This document shows, piece by piece, positions 17,014 through 26,593 of a stretch of DNA of 64,000 nt. Made by a program: the position numbers and the translations under genes. Numbering within the stretch: the first letter of the stretch is position 1; each line of letters opens with the position of its first letter. The stretch spans positions 1 to 64,000 of the forward strand of contig JAGUVW010000072.1 in the NCBI GenBank assembly GCA_020062665.1, read 5' to 3'. The stretch comes from Pseudomonadales bacterium (GTDB lineage: Bacteria; Pseudomonadota; Gammaproteobacteria; Pseudomonadales; Ketobacteraceae). The notes under the pieces are model-generated. The model did no database searches. It was not told where the DNA came from and was given only the letters and a program-made list of their open reading frames with translations.

Positions 17014-17927
17014 TGTCTGCGCCAAGTCTGCACAGCATTGTTGCTGCCAATAAACGTACCGACATCATCGTTGCCAGCATTGGGGTGCTGGTGATGGCGA
17101 TTGCGATGATCCTGCTGGCCGGCGTGATGATCGATCTGCTGGCGAGCGGCTGGCCGCGCCTGCTCCACGGGGAGTTCTACACCAACTTTCCGTCGCGCCA
17201 TCCGGAACGGGCCGGCATTCTGTCGTCCATCGTCGGCACTTCGCTGGTGATGCTGGTGACGGCATCGATTGCAATTCCCCTGGCGGTGGCCGCCGGTCTC
17301 TATCTGGAAGAATATGCGCCGCGCAACTGGTTCACCGATCTGATCGAAATCAACGTGAGCAACCTGGCCGGCGTGCCCTCGATCATCTACGGCCTGCTGG
17401 CGCTGGGATTGTTTGTACACGCCTTCGGCCTGGGTGAAACCATTCTCACCGCTGGCCTGGTGCTGGCGCTGCTGATTCTGCCGGTGATCATCGTGGCCAC
17501 CCGCGAGGCGATTCGCAGCATTCCGCTGGAACTGCGCGAGGCCGCCTATGGCCTCGGTGCCGACAAATGGCAAACCGTGCGCCTGTATGTGTTGCCCGCC
17601 GCGCGCCCCGGCATTCTCACCGGCGCCATCGTGGGCCTGGCCCGTGCCATCGGCGAGGCGGCGCCCGTCATCACCATCGGCGCGCTGACGTTCATCGCCT
17701 TTCTGCCACCGTCGCCGCTGCAGTCCACGCCGCCGTTCATCAATTTCGAATGGCTGTGGAGTCCGTTCACACTGATGCCGATCCAGATGTTCAACTGGGT
17801 GTCGCGACCGCAGGAAGCTTTCCACGTCAACGCCGCCGCTACCGGCGTGGTGCTGATGGTGATGACGCTGATCATGAACGGGCTCGCCATCTACATCCGC
17901 TATCACTTGCGCAAATTGCAGCGCTAG
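17013..17927 (+). CDS. pstA: Phosphate ABC transporter permease PstA (system 1)
   Basis: The product is 304 residues, normal for PstA. Motifs are NLAGVPSIIYGLLALGLFV, the EAA loop LREAAYGLGADKWQTVRLYVLP and ARAIGEAAPVITIGA. Six membrane helices are predicted; PstA pairs with PstC in the inner membrane. The C-terminal segment FNWVSRPQEAFHVNAAATGVVL is typical of PstA. pstB follows after 21 bases. Confidence 0.95.
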   Translation: MSAPSLHSIVAANKRTDIIVASIGVLVMAIAMILLAGVMIDLLASGWPRLLHGEFYTNFPSRHPERAGILSSIVGTSLVMLVTASIAIPLAVAAGLYLEEYAPRNWFTDLIEINVSNLAGVPSIIYGLLALGLFVHAFGLGETILTAGLVLALLILPVIIVATREAIRSIPLELREAAYGLGADKWQTVRLYVLPAARPGILTGAIVGLARAIGEAAPVITIGALTFIAFLPPSPLQSTPPFINFEWLWSPFTLMPIQMFNWVSRPQEAFHVNAAATGVVLMVMTLIMNGLAIYIRYHLRKLQR

Positions 17928-17948
17928 TTCCCGAGGGAGCACGTTCAC

Positions 17949-18797
17949 ATGCAAACCACGACAAAACTTGCCATGAATGCCACGCCAACATCCCAGCCTG
18001 CCGTTGCCAGCCACAGCGCAGCGCAACACCCGGCCGAAACCGCAACGCTGCGGGCGGAAGTCCGCAACCTGGATTTCTGGTACGGCGAAAAGCAGGCGCT
18101 GAAAGCGGTGAATCTGCCGATCCACGATTGCAAGGTCACCGCGCTGATCGGGCCGTCGGGCTGCGGCAAATCCACCCTGCTGCGCTGCTTCAACCGCATG
18201 CACGATCTGTATCCGGGCAATCGCTACAGCGGCGAAATTCTGCTGCAGCCGGAAAACCAGAATCTGATCGACATGGATCCGGGCCTGGTGCGGCTGCGCA
18301 TCGGCATGGTGTTCCAGAAACCCAATCCGTTTCCCAAATCCATTTTCGAAAATGTCGCCGCGGGTTTGCGGGTGCGTGGCGTCAACAACAAGGCACTGGT
18401 ACAGGAGCGGGTGGAAACCGCGCTCAAAGGCGCCGCCATCTGGGACGAAGTGAAAGATCGCCTGCACGAATCCGCCTATGGTTTGTCGGGCGGTCAGCAG
18501 CAGCGCCTGTGCATCGCCCGCGCGCTGGCACCACAGCCGGACATTCTGCTGCTGGACGAACCGACCTCGGCCCTCGATCCCATCGCTACCGCCAAGATCG
18601 AGGATCTGCTCACTGAACTGCACAAGCGCGTCACCATCGTGATCGTCACGCACAACATGCAGCAGGCGGCGCGGATTTCCGATTACACCGCCTACATGCA
18701 CATGGGCGACATGGTGGAATTCGGTCGCACCGAAGATCTGTTCACGCATCCCAAAGAACAGCGCACCAACGACTACATCACCGGACGGTTCGGCTGA
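17949..18797 (+). CDS. pstB: Phosphate ABC transporter ATPase PstB (system 1)
   Basis: The product is 282 residues. Walker A is GPSGCGKST (68-76), followed by the PstB-specific [11 protein letters not shown] and [12 protein letters not shown]; the signature is LSGGQQQR, Walker B ILLLDEP, and the H-loop [18 protein letters not shown]. About 35 N-terminal residues before the ABC domain are low-complexity, and Met9 is a possible alternative start. It powers phosphate import by PstC/PstA. Confidence 0.96.
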   Translation: MQTTTKLAMNATPTSQPAVASHSAAQHPAETATLRAEVRNLDFWYGEKQALKAVNLPIHDCKVTALIGPSGCGKSTLLRCFNRMHDLYPGNRYSGEILLQPENQNLIDMDPGLVRLRIGMVFQKPNPFPKSIFENVAAGLRVRGVNNKALVQERVETALKGAAIWDEVKDRLHESAYGLSGGQQQRLCIARALAPQPDILLLDEPTSALDPIATAKIEDLLTELHKRVTIVIVTHNMQQAARISDYTAYMHMGDMVEFGRTEDLFTHPKEQRTNDYITGRFG

Positions 18798-18821
18798 TCC
18801 GCCGCCGCAAGAGACGACGCC

Positions 18822-19520
18822 ATGACAGAATCCCACACCCTGCGCATTTTCGACGAAGACCTCAAAGCCATCAGCGATGAAATCCTGCTGCTGGGCCAGC
18901 AGGTGGCCAAGGAAATCAACCTGGCGCTGCAGGCGCTGACCACCCACGATCTGGCCATGGCCCGGGTGGTGATCGACAGCGACCGCAACGCCGACGCCCT
19001 ATTGGACAAGATCAATCATCACACCACCCGCACCCTGGCGCGGCAACAGGCCATGGCGGGTGATCTGCGGGCCATTCTGGCAGCGGCGCGCATCGGGCCG
19101 CATCTGGAGCGCATCGGCGACTACGCCAAAAACATGGCCAAGCGCACTGGCCGGTTGAGCGCACCGCTGGATGCCGAACTCGCGGCGCAGTTCCACTGGA
19201 TGGGTTCACGGATTCAGTCGATGCTGGATCGGGTGATGCTGGCCTACCGCAATCACGACGCGGCGATGGCCAACGTGGCCTGGGCCGACGATGCCGAACT
19301 CGACGCCCTGTACGCACGTCTGTTCGAGCATCTGTTCAACCACATGCACGCCGACAAGCAGCACATCGCCGATGGCATCCAGCTGATGTTCATTGCCAAG
19401 GGACTGGAGCGCGCCGGTGATCATGTCACCGACATCGCCGAGGAAATCTATCTGATGGTGACCGGCGGCCCGCTGCAGGGGCCACGGCCCAAGGTGGATG
19501 AAACCGGCCGGCCGCAGTGA
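18822..19520 (+). CDS. phoU: Phosphate signalling protein PhoU (system 1)
   Basis: The product is 232 residues, two repeats of a three-helix bundle. Each repeat carries the metal-binding ExxxD-type signature (GPHLERIGDYAKNMAKR and GLERAGDHVTDIAEEIY). PhoU links the Pst transporter to PhoR and keeps the kinase off when phosphate is plentiful. It lies 24 bases behind pstB as the last gene of operon 1. It differs strongly from the second PhoU at 20885, so the two are not recent copies. Confidence 0.92.
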   Translation: MTESHTLRIFDEDLKAISDEILLLGQQVAKEINLALQALTTHDLAMARVVIDSDRNADALLDKINHHTTRTLARQQAMAGDLRAILAAARIGPHLERIGDYAKNMAKRTGRLSAPLDAELAAQFHWMGSRIQSMLDRVMLAYRNHDAAMANVAWADDAELDALYARLFEHLFNHMHADKQHIADGIQLMFIAKGLERAGDHVTDIAEEIYLMVTGGPLQGPRPKVDETGRPQ

Positions 19521-19574
19521 GCGTTGGCGCCGGGGAGCGCGGTGTGCCAACCCGGCCACCACGCCCCCTGGCAA

Positions 19575-20057
19575 TCAATCGCGGAAGTTCTCGAACTGCA
19601 GCGGCATTTCGAATTCGGATTTGCGCAGCAGCGCGATCGCTTCCTGCAGATCATCTTTTTTCTTGCCGGTCACCCGCACTTTTTCGCCCTGGATCGACGG
19701 CTGCACTTTCAGCTTGCTGTCCTTGATCAGTTTCACCAGCTTTTTCGCCTGATCGGATTCCAGACCCTGGCGCAGGGTGACTTTCTGTCGCGCTTCCGCC
19801 AGATTGATTTCCGGATCGGCCTTGTCGAGGCAGCGGATATCGATGCCGCGCTTGATCAGCTTGCCTTCCAGAATGTCCAGCAGCTGGCGCAGGTGAAAAT
19901 CCGCATCGCCGACGATGGTCACCACATTCTTGTCCTGTTCGAACTTGGCCTTGGTGCCCTTGAAATCAAAACGGGTGTCGATTTCGCGATTGGCCTGATC
20001 CACCGCGTTGGTGACCTCGTGCATGTTGAGTTCGGATACGATATCGAATGAAGGCAT
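19575..20057 (-). CDS. yajQ: YajQ family nucleotide-binding protein
   Basis: The product is 160 residues, exact for the family. The conserved start MPSFDIVSELNMHEV, then IDTRFDFKGT, the ADFHLRQLLDIL region and the end FEMPLQFENFRD identify YajQ. Members bind cyclic di-GMP in Xanthomonas and related bacteria, and tRNA or GTP has been reported for E. coli YajQ. The ATG at 20057 starts the conserved sequence. It lies between the two converging Pst systems and is divergent from the DUF4124-like gene. Confidence 0.95.
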   Translation of the reverse strand: MPSFDIVSELNMHEVTNAVDQANREIDTRFDFKGTKAKFEQDKNVVTIVGDADFHLRQLLDILEGKLIKRGIDIRCLDKADPEINLAEARQKVTLRQGLESDQAKKLVKLIKDSKLKVQPSIQGEKVRVTGKKKDDLQEAIALLRKSEFEMPLQFENFRD

Positions 20058-20191
20058 AAGCAGTTCCGCCTGAAAGAGAGAAGTGACATAAACGCAACGC
20101 GAGCCCATGGTAAACCATCACGGCAGCACTGAATAGCGGGCTATACTTGGCCCTGGGCAGCGGATTTTCCGCGCAGCGGCACGGGGTTACC

Positions 20192-20824
20192 ATGTTCAAA
20201 CTGTTCGTCAAACTGATGGGGTTTCTGCTGATTCTGGCGGTGGCCGGGCCGTTTCTGTTGAAGGGCCCCGATGGTCGCCCGCTGCTGTCGCTGGATGATT
20301 TGAGACTGCCCAGCCTGTCCCTGCCCACGCTGCCGGGCAACGCCACCGTCAATCAGGGCGGCGAAGCGCCCCTCACCGGCGGTGGCCAGCAGTGGATTCA
20401 GTGGAGTGAAAAGCAGGGGCCGGCCTTCAACCCCGACGTGCTGACCCGCGAACAACTGGCACAACTGGATATCAAGGAACAGGCGAACCTGTACTATCGC
20501 TGGAAGGATGGCAACGGCGTCTGGCAATTCAGCAGCCTGCCCAACCGCAACACGCTGAACCACGTGGTGCGCACCGATCCCAATGCCAACGTGCTGCAAA
20601 GTCTTTCTGCAGAGGAAATCGACCGGGTGTTCGGCCGGGTGGCGGTGAATGAAAACAAAATAACCAAGGACAATCCCATGGCCAACGGCAAGGGCCTGGA
20701 AAACACCCTGCCGATTCCCACCACCGTGCCCATCACGGAAATTCCCAAACTGCTGGAGCAGGCCAAGGACGTACAGCGGATTGCGGAGGAGCGGGTGAAA
20801 CAGATGGACAGTATGACGCACTGA
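20192..20824 (+). CDS. Membrane-anchored DUF4124-like protein
   Basis: The product is 210 residues. One N-terminal membrane helix (LFVKLMGFLLILAVAGPFLL) precedes a Pro/Leu-rich linker. The segment NLYYRWKDGNGVWQFSSLPN (about 115-134) matches the short DUF4124 motif, in which an aromatic YRWKD is followed by a strand reading like xxxFSxxP. The C-terminus is helical and charged. Function is unknown. The ATG at 20192 gives the hydrophobic anchor; a longer frame from 20147 adds nothing conserved. It lies tail-to-tail with the second phoU. Confidence 0.75.
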   Translation: MFKLFVKLMGFLLILAVAGPFLLKGPDGRPLLSLDDLRLPSLSLPTLPGNATVNQGGEAPLTGGGQQWIQWSEKQGPAFNPDVLTREQLAQLDIKEQANLYYRWKDGNGVWQFSSLPNRNTLNHVVRTDPNANVLQSLSAEEIDRVFGRVAVNENKITKDNPMANGKGLENTLPIPTTVPITEIPKLLEQAKDVQRIAEERVKQMDSMTH

Positions 20825-20843
20825 CCATCGCGCCGGCAGCGCC

Positions 20844-20872
20844 TTGCCCCGATGGCGTCACCATCAGGGCAA
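20844..20872. terminator. Hairpin between convergent genes
   Basis: TTGCCC and GATGG on the left pair with CCATC and GGGCAA on the right, with one C/A mismatch and a CGTCA loop. There is no T-run on either strand, so it is at most a weak terminator or mRNA-end stabiliser between the DUF4124-like gene and phoU2. Confidence 0.4.
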
Positions 20873-20884
20873 TCGCAGCAGGAC

Positions 20885-21613
20885 TCAGCTCTTCTTGCCC
20901 GTAATCCCCTGCTCCTCCAGCGTCGCAATGGGCACGTGGCGGATGTCCTTGCCTTTCACCAGATAGATCACCTGCTCGGCGATATTGCGGGCGTGGTCGC
21001 CGATCCGCTCCAGCGCACGCAGACTCCACAGCACGTTCAGCACCCGCTTGATGAAACGCGGATCTTCCATCATGAAGGTCACCATCAGGCGCATGGCAGA
21101 TTCATATTCCAGATCCACCGCCTTGTCTTCCTTCACCACGGACATGGCCAGTTCCACATCGAAGAGGGCAAAAGCATCCAGCGCCTGCCGCAGCATGGAA
21201 CAGACGTGATTGCCGATGTGACGCACCTCGATGTAACCACGAGGCACCGCACCTTCTTCGGTCAGGCGGATCGCCATCTTGGCGATCTTGCTGGCTTCAT
21301 CGCCCACCCGTTCCAGATCGGTGTTGGCCTTGGTGGCCGCCACCAGCAGACGCAGATCGCTCGCCGCCGGCTGCCGCAACGCGATGATGCGGGTGCACTC
21401 CTCGTCGATGCGCACTTCCATGCCGTTGACCTGTTTTTCATTGGCCAGCACTTCCGACGCCAGCGCGCTGTCGCCTTCCACCAGCGCCTGCACCGCGTCG
21501 CTCACCTGCTTTTCCACCATGCCGCCCATGGCCAGGATGTGGCTGCGGACTTCCTCCAGATCCTCATTGAACTGGCGGGAGATGTGTTGGGTATATTCTT
21601 CGCTCGTCGGCAT
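20885..21613 (-). CDS. phoU: Phosphate signalling protein PhoU (system 2)
   Basis: The product is 242 residues and is closer to classical PhoU than the copy at 18822: HISRQFNEDLEEVRSHILAMGGMVEKQ in pieces, DLERVGDEASKIAKMA and ALERIGDHARNIAEQVIYLVKGKDIRH. The paired ExxxD motifs bind metal clusters in PhoU structures. As the last gene of the second pst operon, 52 bases after pstB, it matches the phoU position conserved in Pseudomonas. It is probably the PhoU that gates PhoR here, inferred from synteny. Confidence 0.95.
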   Translation of the reverse strand: MPTSEEYTQHISRQFNEDLEEVRSHILAMGGMVEKQVSDAVQALVEGDSALASEVLANEKQVNGMEVRIDEECTRIIALRQPAASDLRLLVAATKANTDLERVGDEASKIAKMAIRLTEEGAVPRGYIEVRHIGNHVCSMLRQALDAFALFDVELAMSVVKEDKAVDLEYESAMRLMVTFMMEDPRFIKRVLNVLWSLRALERIGDHARNIAEQVIYLVKGKDIRHVPIATLEEQGITGKKS

Positions 21614-21665
21614 TGTCTTCGCTCCTGATGGCGGGTTCCGGGTTCACGCGTGTGTAAGCGCGGGG

Positions 21666-22541
21666 TCAGCCATAACGTCCGGTGATGTAATCTTCGGTTT
21701 TTTTCTCGCTGGGATTGGTGAACAGCGTATCGGTGTCCTTGTACTCGATCAGATCGCCCAGGTACATGAAGGCAGTGTAGTCGGAAACCCGCGCCGCCTG
21801 CTGCATATTGTGCGTGACGATGACGATGGTGTAACGCGCCTTCAGATCATTGATCAGCTCTTCGATCTTGAGGGTGGAAATCGGATCAAGCGCCGAGCAG
21901 GGTTCGTCCAGCAGCAGCACTTCCGGCTCCACCGCAATGGTGCGGGCAATCACCAGACGCTGCTGCTGACCGCCGGACAAGCCCAGCGCATTGTCGTTGA
22001 GGCGATCCTTCACTTCTTCCCACAGCGCCGCGCCCTTCAGCGCCCACTCCACGCGCTCGTCGATCACGCGCTTCTTGTTGATACCCTGGATGCGCAGGCC
22101 GTAGGCCACGTTCTCGTAAATGGTTTTCGGGAACGGATTGGGCTTCTGGAACACCATGCCCACCTTGCGACGCAGATCGGTGATGTCGACGCTGCGCTCG
22201 AAAATATTGCCGCCCTCGAACAGGATCTGGCCTTCCACCCGGCAGATGTCCACCAGATCGTTCATGCGATTAAAACTGCGCAGCAGCGTGGACTTGCCGC
22301 AGCCGCTGGGGCCGATGAAGGCGGTGACGCGCTTCTTCGGAATCTTCATGTTGATGCCGTGCAGCGCGCGTTTCTCACCGTAAAACAGTTTGAAGTCCCG
22401 CACTTCGATGCAGATGTCTTCCTGCTCCATGGAGCGGGTATTGCCGCCGAGAGTCACACTGCGCGGACTGGACGGTGTGCGGTTGGATTCTGCCGCTGTC
22501 ATGCTGTCACCCTTTGCTGCTGTGGTGTTGAATTCGTTCAT
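21666..22541 (-). CDS. pstB: Phosphate ABC transporter ATPase PstB (system 2)
   Basis: The product is 291 residues. Walker [10 protein letters not shown] (77-85), [50 protein letters not shown], Walker B VLLLDEP and the H-loop [23 protein letters not shown] are all PstB-specific. AGGAG lies about 8 bases before the ATG at 22541; Met14 and Met38 are alternative starts, and the first 40 residues lie before the ABC domain. It lies 21 bases after pstA2. Confidence 0.96.
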   Translation of the reverse strand: MNEFNTTAAKGDSMTAAESNRTPSSPRSVTLGGNTRSMEQEDICIEVRDFKLFYGEKRALHGINMKIPKKRVTAFIGPSGCGKSTLLRSFNRMNDLVDICRVEGQILFEGGNIFERSVDITDLRRKVGMVFQKPNPFPKTIYENVAYGLRIQGINKKRVIDERVEWALKGAALWEEVKDRLNDNALGLSGGQQQRLVIARTIAVEPEVLLLDEPCSALDPISTLKIEELINDLKARYTIVIVTHNMQQAARVSDYTAFMYLGDLIEYKDTDTLFTNPSEKKTEDYITGRYG

Positions 22542-22562
22542 CGGAATGCTCCTGTGGCCGCC

Positions 22563-24242
22563 TCAGTTTTCCAGCGCGCGGTATTTTTCCCGCAGACGGT
22601 TGCGGATGGTGATGGCGGTCAGGTTGAGCACCACGATCACCGCCACCAGCAGAAACGAGGTGGCATACACCAGCGGACGCGCCGCTTCCACGTTGGGGCT
22701 CTGGAAGCCCACGTCGTAAATATGAAAACCCAGGTGCATGAATTTGCGCTCCAGGTGCAGGAACGGAAAGTTGCCATCGAGGGGCAGTGTGGGCGCCAGT
22801 TTCACCACGCCCACCAGCATCAGCGGCGCCACTTCGCCGGCGGCGCGGGCGATCGCCAGAATCAGGCCGGTCATCATCGCCGGGCTGGACATGGGCAGCA
22901 CCACTTTCCAGATGGTTTCAAACTTGGTGGCACCCAGCGCCAGCGAACCTTCGCGCACGGATTTGGGAATGCGCGCCAGGCCTTCTTCAGTGGCCACGAT
23001 CACCACCGGCAGGGTCAGAATCGCCAGCGTGATGGACGCCCACAGCAGACCCGGCGTACCAAACACCGGCGCCGGCGCCGCTTCCGGGTAAAACAGATCG
23101 TCGATGTTGCCACCCAGGAAATACACAAAGAAGCCCAGACCAAACACGCCGTACACAATGGACGGCACGCCTGCCAGATTGTTCACCGCGATACGGATGA
23201 CGCGGGTGGTGGCATTCTGCTTGGCATATTCACGCAGGTAGAGCGCCGCAATCACACCAAACGGCGTCACGATGATGGACATCAGCAGCACCATCAGCAC
23301 AGTGCCAAAAATCGCCGGGAACACGCCGCCTTCGGTATTGGCTTCGCGTGGATCGGATGACAGGAACAGCCAGAACTGGTGAACGTAAAAAGCGATCTTC
23401 TGCAGCAGCGACAATTCATTGGGGAAATGGAACTGCACCACATCCGCCAGTTTGATTTCCTTCTCCACCCCGTTCATGGCAACGGCGATAATGGTGTCGC
23501 GGGCGACCTGTTCGTGCAGCTGGCGCAGCTCCTGATACAGCGCCTGATACTCCGCGTCCAGGCCAGCGCGCTCCTCGGCGATTTCCCGCTGCATGTTGGC
23601 ATCGAGCTGACCTTCCCGCTCAAGGCTCTTTTCGCGCAGACGCAGGCGTTCCATCTCGTAGTTGACAGAACCAATGGCACCGCGCTCGATATAGCGGATA
23701 TCGGCGTGCAGATCCAGCGCGCGACGCAGGCTTTCTTCAAATGCCGCCTTCGCTTCTGCGCCCTGCGCCACCACCTGCCCCGCTTCCTTTACCGAGAGCA
23801 GACGGCCGTAGAAATTGCCCCACTCGCGGCGCTCGATCACAATGATGTCGTCCGGCGTGCTGCGCTGCTGCAGGCGCTCGGCAATCAGCCAGCGAAAATC
23901 CAGGCCCGTCACGTCGCGGTTACCGGTCTTCACCAGAATGCGTTTCACCACCGGCTCGTCGGTATCAATCTGCACGCCGGATTCCCGCAGGCGCGACACC
24001 GGCACCCACTCTTCATCGGTCACTTCACCGATGATGTTGATCTGGCTGCCGTCTTCCTGCGTATAGATGCCTTCCACCACCGCGTGGGGCCAGAAATGCG
24101 ACAGCCCCCGCGCCGCCACCAGAAACAGAATGCCCAACACCATCACGATGCTGATGGACAGCGCGCCGGCGTTCAGCCAGACCCAGGGATCACCCTTACG
24201 AAACCACACTCTCAAACTGTTGTTCACGCTTGAATTCCCCAC
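22563..24242 (-). CDS. pstA: Extended phosphate ABC transporter permease PstA (system 2)
   Basis: The product is 559 residues, nearly twice the 304 of the first PstA. One membrane helix (22-44) is followed by a periplasmic insert of about 250 residues, with a predicted coiled coil at 155-248 (rich in Arg/Glu/Leu heptads). The PstA permease domain proper begins near residue 300, with NNLAGVPSIVYGVFGLGFFVYFLGG, the EAA loop REGSLALGATKFETIWKVVLP and ARAAGEVAPLMLVG. Such long PstA proteins are known in Pseudomonas. Start is GTG 24242, abutting the pstC2 stop; GTG 24227 with GGGG upstream is an alternative. Confidence 0.92.
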   Translation of the reverse strand: MGNSSVNNSLRVWFRKGDPWVWLNAGALSISIVMVLGILFLVAARGLSHFWPHAVVEGIYTQEDGSQINIIGEVTDEEWVPVSRLRESGVQIDTDEPVVKRILVKTGNRDVTGLDFRWLIAERLQQRSTPDDIIVIERREWGNFYGRLLSVKEAGQVVAQGAEAKAAFEESLRRALDLHADIRYIERGAIGSVNYEMERLRLREKSLEREGQLDANMQREIAEERAGLDAEYQALYQELRQLHEQVARDTIIAVAMNGVEKEIKLADVVQFHFPNELSLLQKIAFYVHQFWLFLSSDPREANTEGGVFPAIFGTVLMVLLMSIIVTPFGVIAALYLREYAKQNATTRVIRIAVNNLAGVPSIVYGVFGLGFFVYFLGGNIDDLFYPEAAPAPVFGTPGLLWASITLAILTLPVVIVATEEGLARIPKSVREGSLALGATKFETIWKVVLPMSSPAMMTGLILAIARAAGEVAPLMLVGVVKLAPTLPLDGNFPFLHLERKFMHLGFHIYDVGFQSPNVEAARPLVYATSFLLVAVIVVLNLTAITIRNRLREKYRALEN

Positions 24243-26504
24243 TTACAACGAACCGTACTTGGCGCGCAGGCGCTGACGCACACTTTCCGCCGTGGTGTTG
24301 ACGATGAAGGTGAAAATAAACAGCACCAGGCCGGACAGGAACAGAATGCGGAAGTGGCTGCTGCCCACTTCGGCTTCCGGCATTTCCACCGCGATGTTCG
24401 CCGACAGCGTGCGCAGGCCCTCGAAGATATTCATGTCCATGATCGGCGTGTTACCGGTGGCCATCAGCACGATCATGGTTTCACCCACGGCGCGACCCAG
24501 GCCCATCATCAGCGCCGAAAAAATACCGGGGCTGGCGGTGGGCAGCACCACCCGCACCAGGGTCTGCCAGGGTGTGGCACCGAGGGCCAGCGAACCCTGG
24601 GTCAGGCTTTTCGGCACCGCGAAAATCGCATCTTCGGCGATAGAGAAAATAGTTGGAATCACCGCAAAGCCCATGGCCAGTCCCACCACCATGGAATTGC
24701 GCTGATCGAAATCGATGCCCATGTCGTGGGTGAGCCAGTGGCGCATATCGCCGTTGAACAGCCACAATTCCAGCGGCTCGCTCAATGACATGGAAACTGC
24801 GCCGGAAAACACCACCACCGGCACCAGCAGCACGGGCACCCAGCCGGTGGGCACCAGCAGACGAATATTCAGCGGCAGACGCGACCAGCCGATCGCCGTC
24901 AGCAGAATCAGCGTCGGCGTCAGCACCAGAATCGCCGTCACGCCCGCCAGATTCGCTTCCATCAGCGGCGCCAACCACAGGCCCGCCAGAAAACCCAGAA
25001 TCACCGTGGGCAGCGCTTCCATCAATTCGATGGTGGGCTTCACGTAGGTACGCAGGCCCGGCGCCATGAAATAGGCCGCAAAGATGGCACCGCAAATCGC
25101 CAGCGGCACCGCCACCAGCATCGCGTAAAAGGCAGCCTTGAGCGTGCCGAAGGTGAGCGGCATCAGGCTGAATTTGGGTTCGTTGTCATTGTTGGCCGAC
25201 GAACTCTGCCAGACATAATCCGGCTCCTGATAGCGCTCGTACCAGACTTCTTTCCACAGCGATGACAGTGACACTTCTGGATGCTCGTTGTGCACGCTGT
25301 AGCTGACCGGCACCGCGTCGCGCAGCTTGAACGCCACCATGTCGGCACGGGGCGTCATCGCGATCCATTCCACCGGCGCAGAACCGATGGATTCCGTCAT
25401 CACTTCCCGTTCCGCCGTGGTGTTGTAAATGCCGATGTTGCCCTGCGCATCGCCGGCAATAAAACCCTTGCGCCGATGCTCGGCCTGGATGGTGGTAATC
25501 GCAACGCCGGGTTCCAGCGTCAGCGTGCGCACCTGCGCCAGGTAATCATTGCCTTTTTCATCCCGCGCCATGAACCACTGGCTGATATGGCCCTGATCAT
25601 CGCCCACCAGCAGCGAGAATCCGCCCAGCAAAAATTCCACCCGCGTGATGTTCACATCCTGCGCCACCGCATCCAGCAGGCTGAGGCGCATTTTCGCCGC
25701 GGGCTTGCGCATGTCGTAGGTTTCGATCTTGTGCTGATCTTCCACCAGAAACAGCCAGCGCTGATCCAGGCTCAGCAGTATCTGGTTGACGTTGCCCGAC
25801 GGCGTGGGCAGCTCGCGGGTGTCCAGTTCGCTCAGTTCCACTTCGTCGGACAGGAAGCTGGTGACTTTCTCGAATTCCTTCAGATATAACCGACCATCGT
25901 CATCCAGCACGATCAGCTTGATGCCGTCGTCGGATTCGCGAAATGCCAGCTGGCGAATGGCCTTGCCAGGCAGCACCGGGATCGGTTCATCGCTGGCGGC
26001 TTTCAGGCGCGGCGTGACGATTTTGTCCTTGCCCTCCAGCGCCACGTGATAATCATGCTTGAACAGCTGCACACTGCCGTCGGCAAAGCCCAGCGCAAAC
26101 GCGCGGGTGGACGGCGCATCCTTGGCAAACGCCGTGATGGGTGCGGCAAAGGTCAGCGGCGCCGGCTCGGCCAGCGCCGCACCGGTGCGGGCGTCGAAGA
26201 ACAGCGGGCCGCGCTGCCCATCAATGGCTAGGCCAACGCGGCTCTGTTCTTCCACTTCCACGTGCAGCGCGCCGGACAAGCTGAACTGGTTCAGAACGGC
26301 GCGCTGCTCGATCGACGCCGGCACAAACAGCGGCATCACTTCGTACAGCAGATAAAAGAAAATCAGACTCACGGCCCCAATGACGCTGATGCCACCCAGC
26401 GAGATGGTGCGCGCGGCGATCTGGTCTTTCAGGCGCCGGCGCCGGCGGTTGCGTGCCAGGATTTTCTCGGACACGCCAAACAGAACTTCGCTTGATGTAG
26501 CCAT
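24243..26504 (-). CDS. pstC: Extended phosphate ABC transporter permease PstC (system 2)
   Basis: The product is 753 residues against 313 for the first PstC. A basic cytoplasmic tip (ARNRRRRRLKD) and a membrane helix (about 35-58) precede a periplasmic region of roughly 390 residues. That region has repeated blade-like strands (GFADGSVQLFKHD, LDDDGRLYLKEF, VGDDQGHISQWFM, AGDAQGNIGIYNTT), suggesting a WD40/beta-propeller. The permease domain follows, with ELMEALPTVILGFLAGLWLAP, the EAA loop TQGSLALGATPWQTLVRVVLP and GRAVGETMIVLMATG. The stop codon directly abuts the pstA2 start. Extended PstC is known in Pseudomonas; the propeller's role is undetermined. Confidence 0.92.
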   Translation of the reverse strand: MATSSEVLFGVSEKILARNRRRRRLKDQIAARTISLGGISVIGAVSLIFFYLLYEVMPLFVPASIEQRAVLNQFSLSGALHVEVEEQSRVGLAIDGQRGPLFFDARTGAALAEPAPLTFAAPITAFAKDAPSTRAFALGFADGSVQLFKHDYHVALEGKDKIVTPRLKAASDEPIPVLPGKAIRQLAFRESDDGIKLIVLDDDGRLYLKEFEKVTSFLSDEVELSELDTRELPTPSGNVNQILLSLDQRWLFLVEDQHKIETYDMRKPAAKMRLSLLDAVAQDVNITRVEFLLGGFSLLVGDDQGHISQWFMARDEKGNDYLAQVRTLTLEPGVAITTIQAEHRRKGFIAGDAQGNIGIYNTTAEREVMTESIGSAPVEWIAMTPRADMVAFKLRDAVPVSYSVHNEHPEVSLSSLWKEVWYERYQEPDYVWQSSSANNDNEPKFSLMPLTFGTLKAAFYAMLVAVPLAICGAIFAAYFMAPGLRTYVKPTIELMEALPTVILGFLAGLWLAPLMEANLAGVTAILVLTPTLILLTAIGWSRLPLNIRLLVPTGWVPVLLVPVVVFSGAVSMSLSEPLELWLFNGDMRHWLTHDMGIDFDQRNSMVVGLAMGFAVIPTIFSIAEDAIFAVPKSLTQGSLALGATPWQTLVRVVLPTASPGIFSALMMGLGRAVGETMIVLMATGNTPIMDMNIFEGLRTLSANIAVEMPEAEVGSSHFRILFLSGLVLFIFTFIVNTTAESVRQRLRAKYGSL

Positions 26505-26540
26505 GAGGACTCAGAATTCTCGTGATGTTGCTGACAAAAA

Positions 26541-26570
26541 TGCGGAGCCACACCCACGTGTGGCTCCGCA
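26541..26570 (-). terminator. Strong hairpin between pstS2 and pstC2
   Basis: TGCGGAGCCACAC pairs perfectly (13 bp) with GTGTGGCTCCGCA across a CCAC loop. On the transcribed (-) strand it is followed by TTTTT, the form of a rho-independent terminator. It lies 24 bases after the pstS2 stop and 37 bases before pstC2, so partial termination would make pstS transcripts exceed permease transcripts. Confidence 0.85.
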
Positions 26571-26593
26571 TCCGGATCGCGCTGCAATCCTGC

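Noticed and set aside
16980-18947. A 655-codon - strand frame across pstA, pstB and phoU
   Set aside because: It is antisense to three well-supported phosphate genes and shows no conserved motif.
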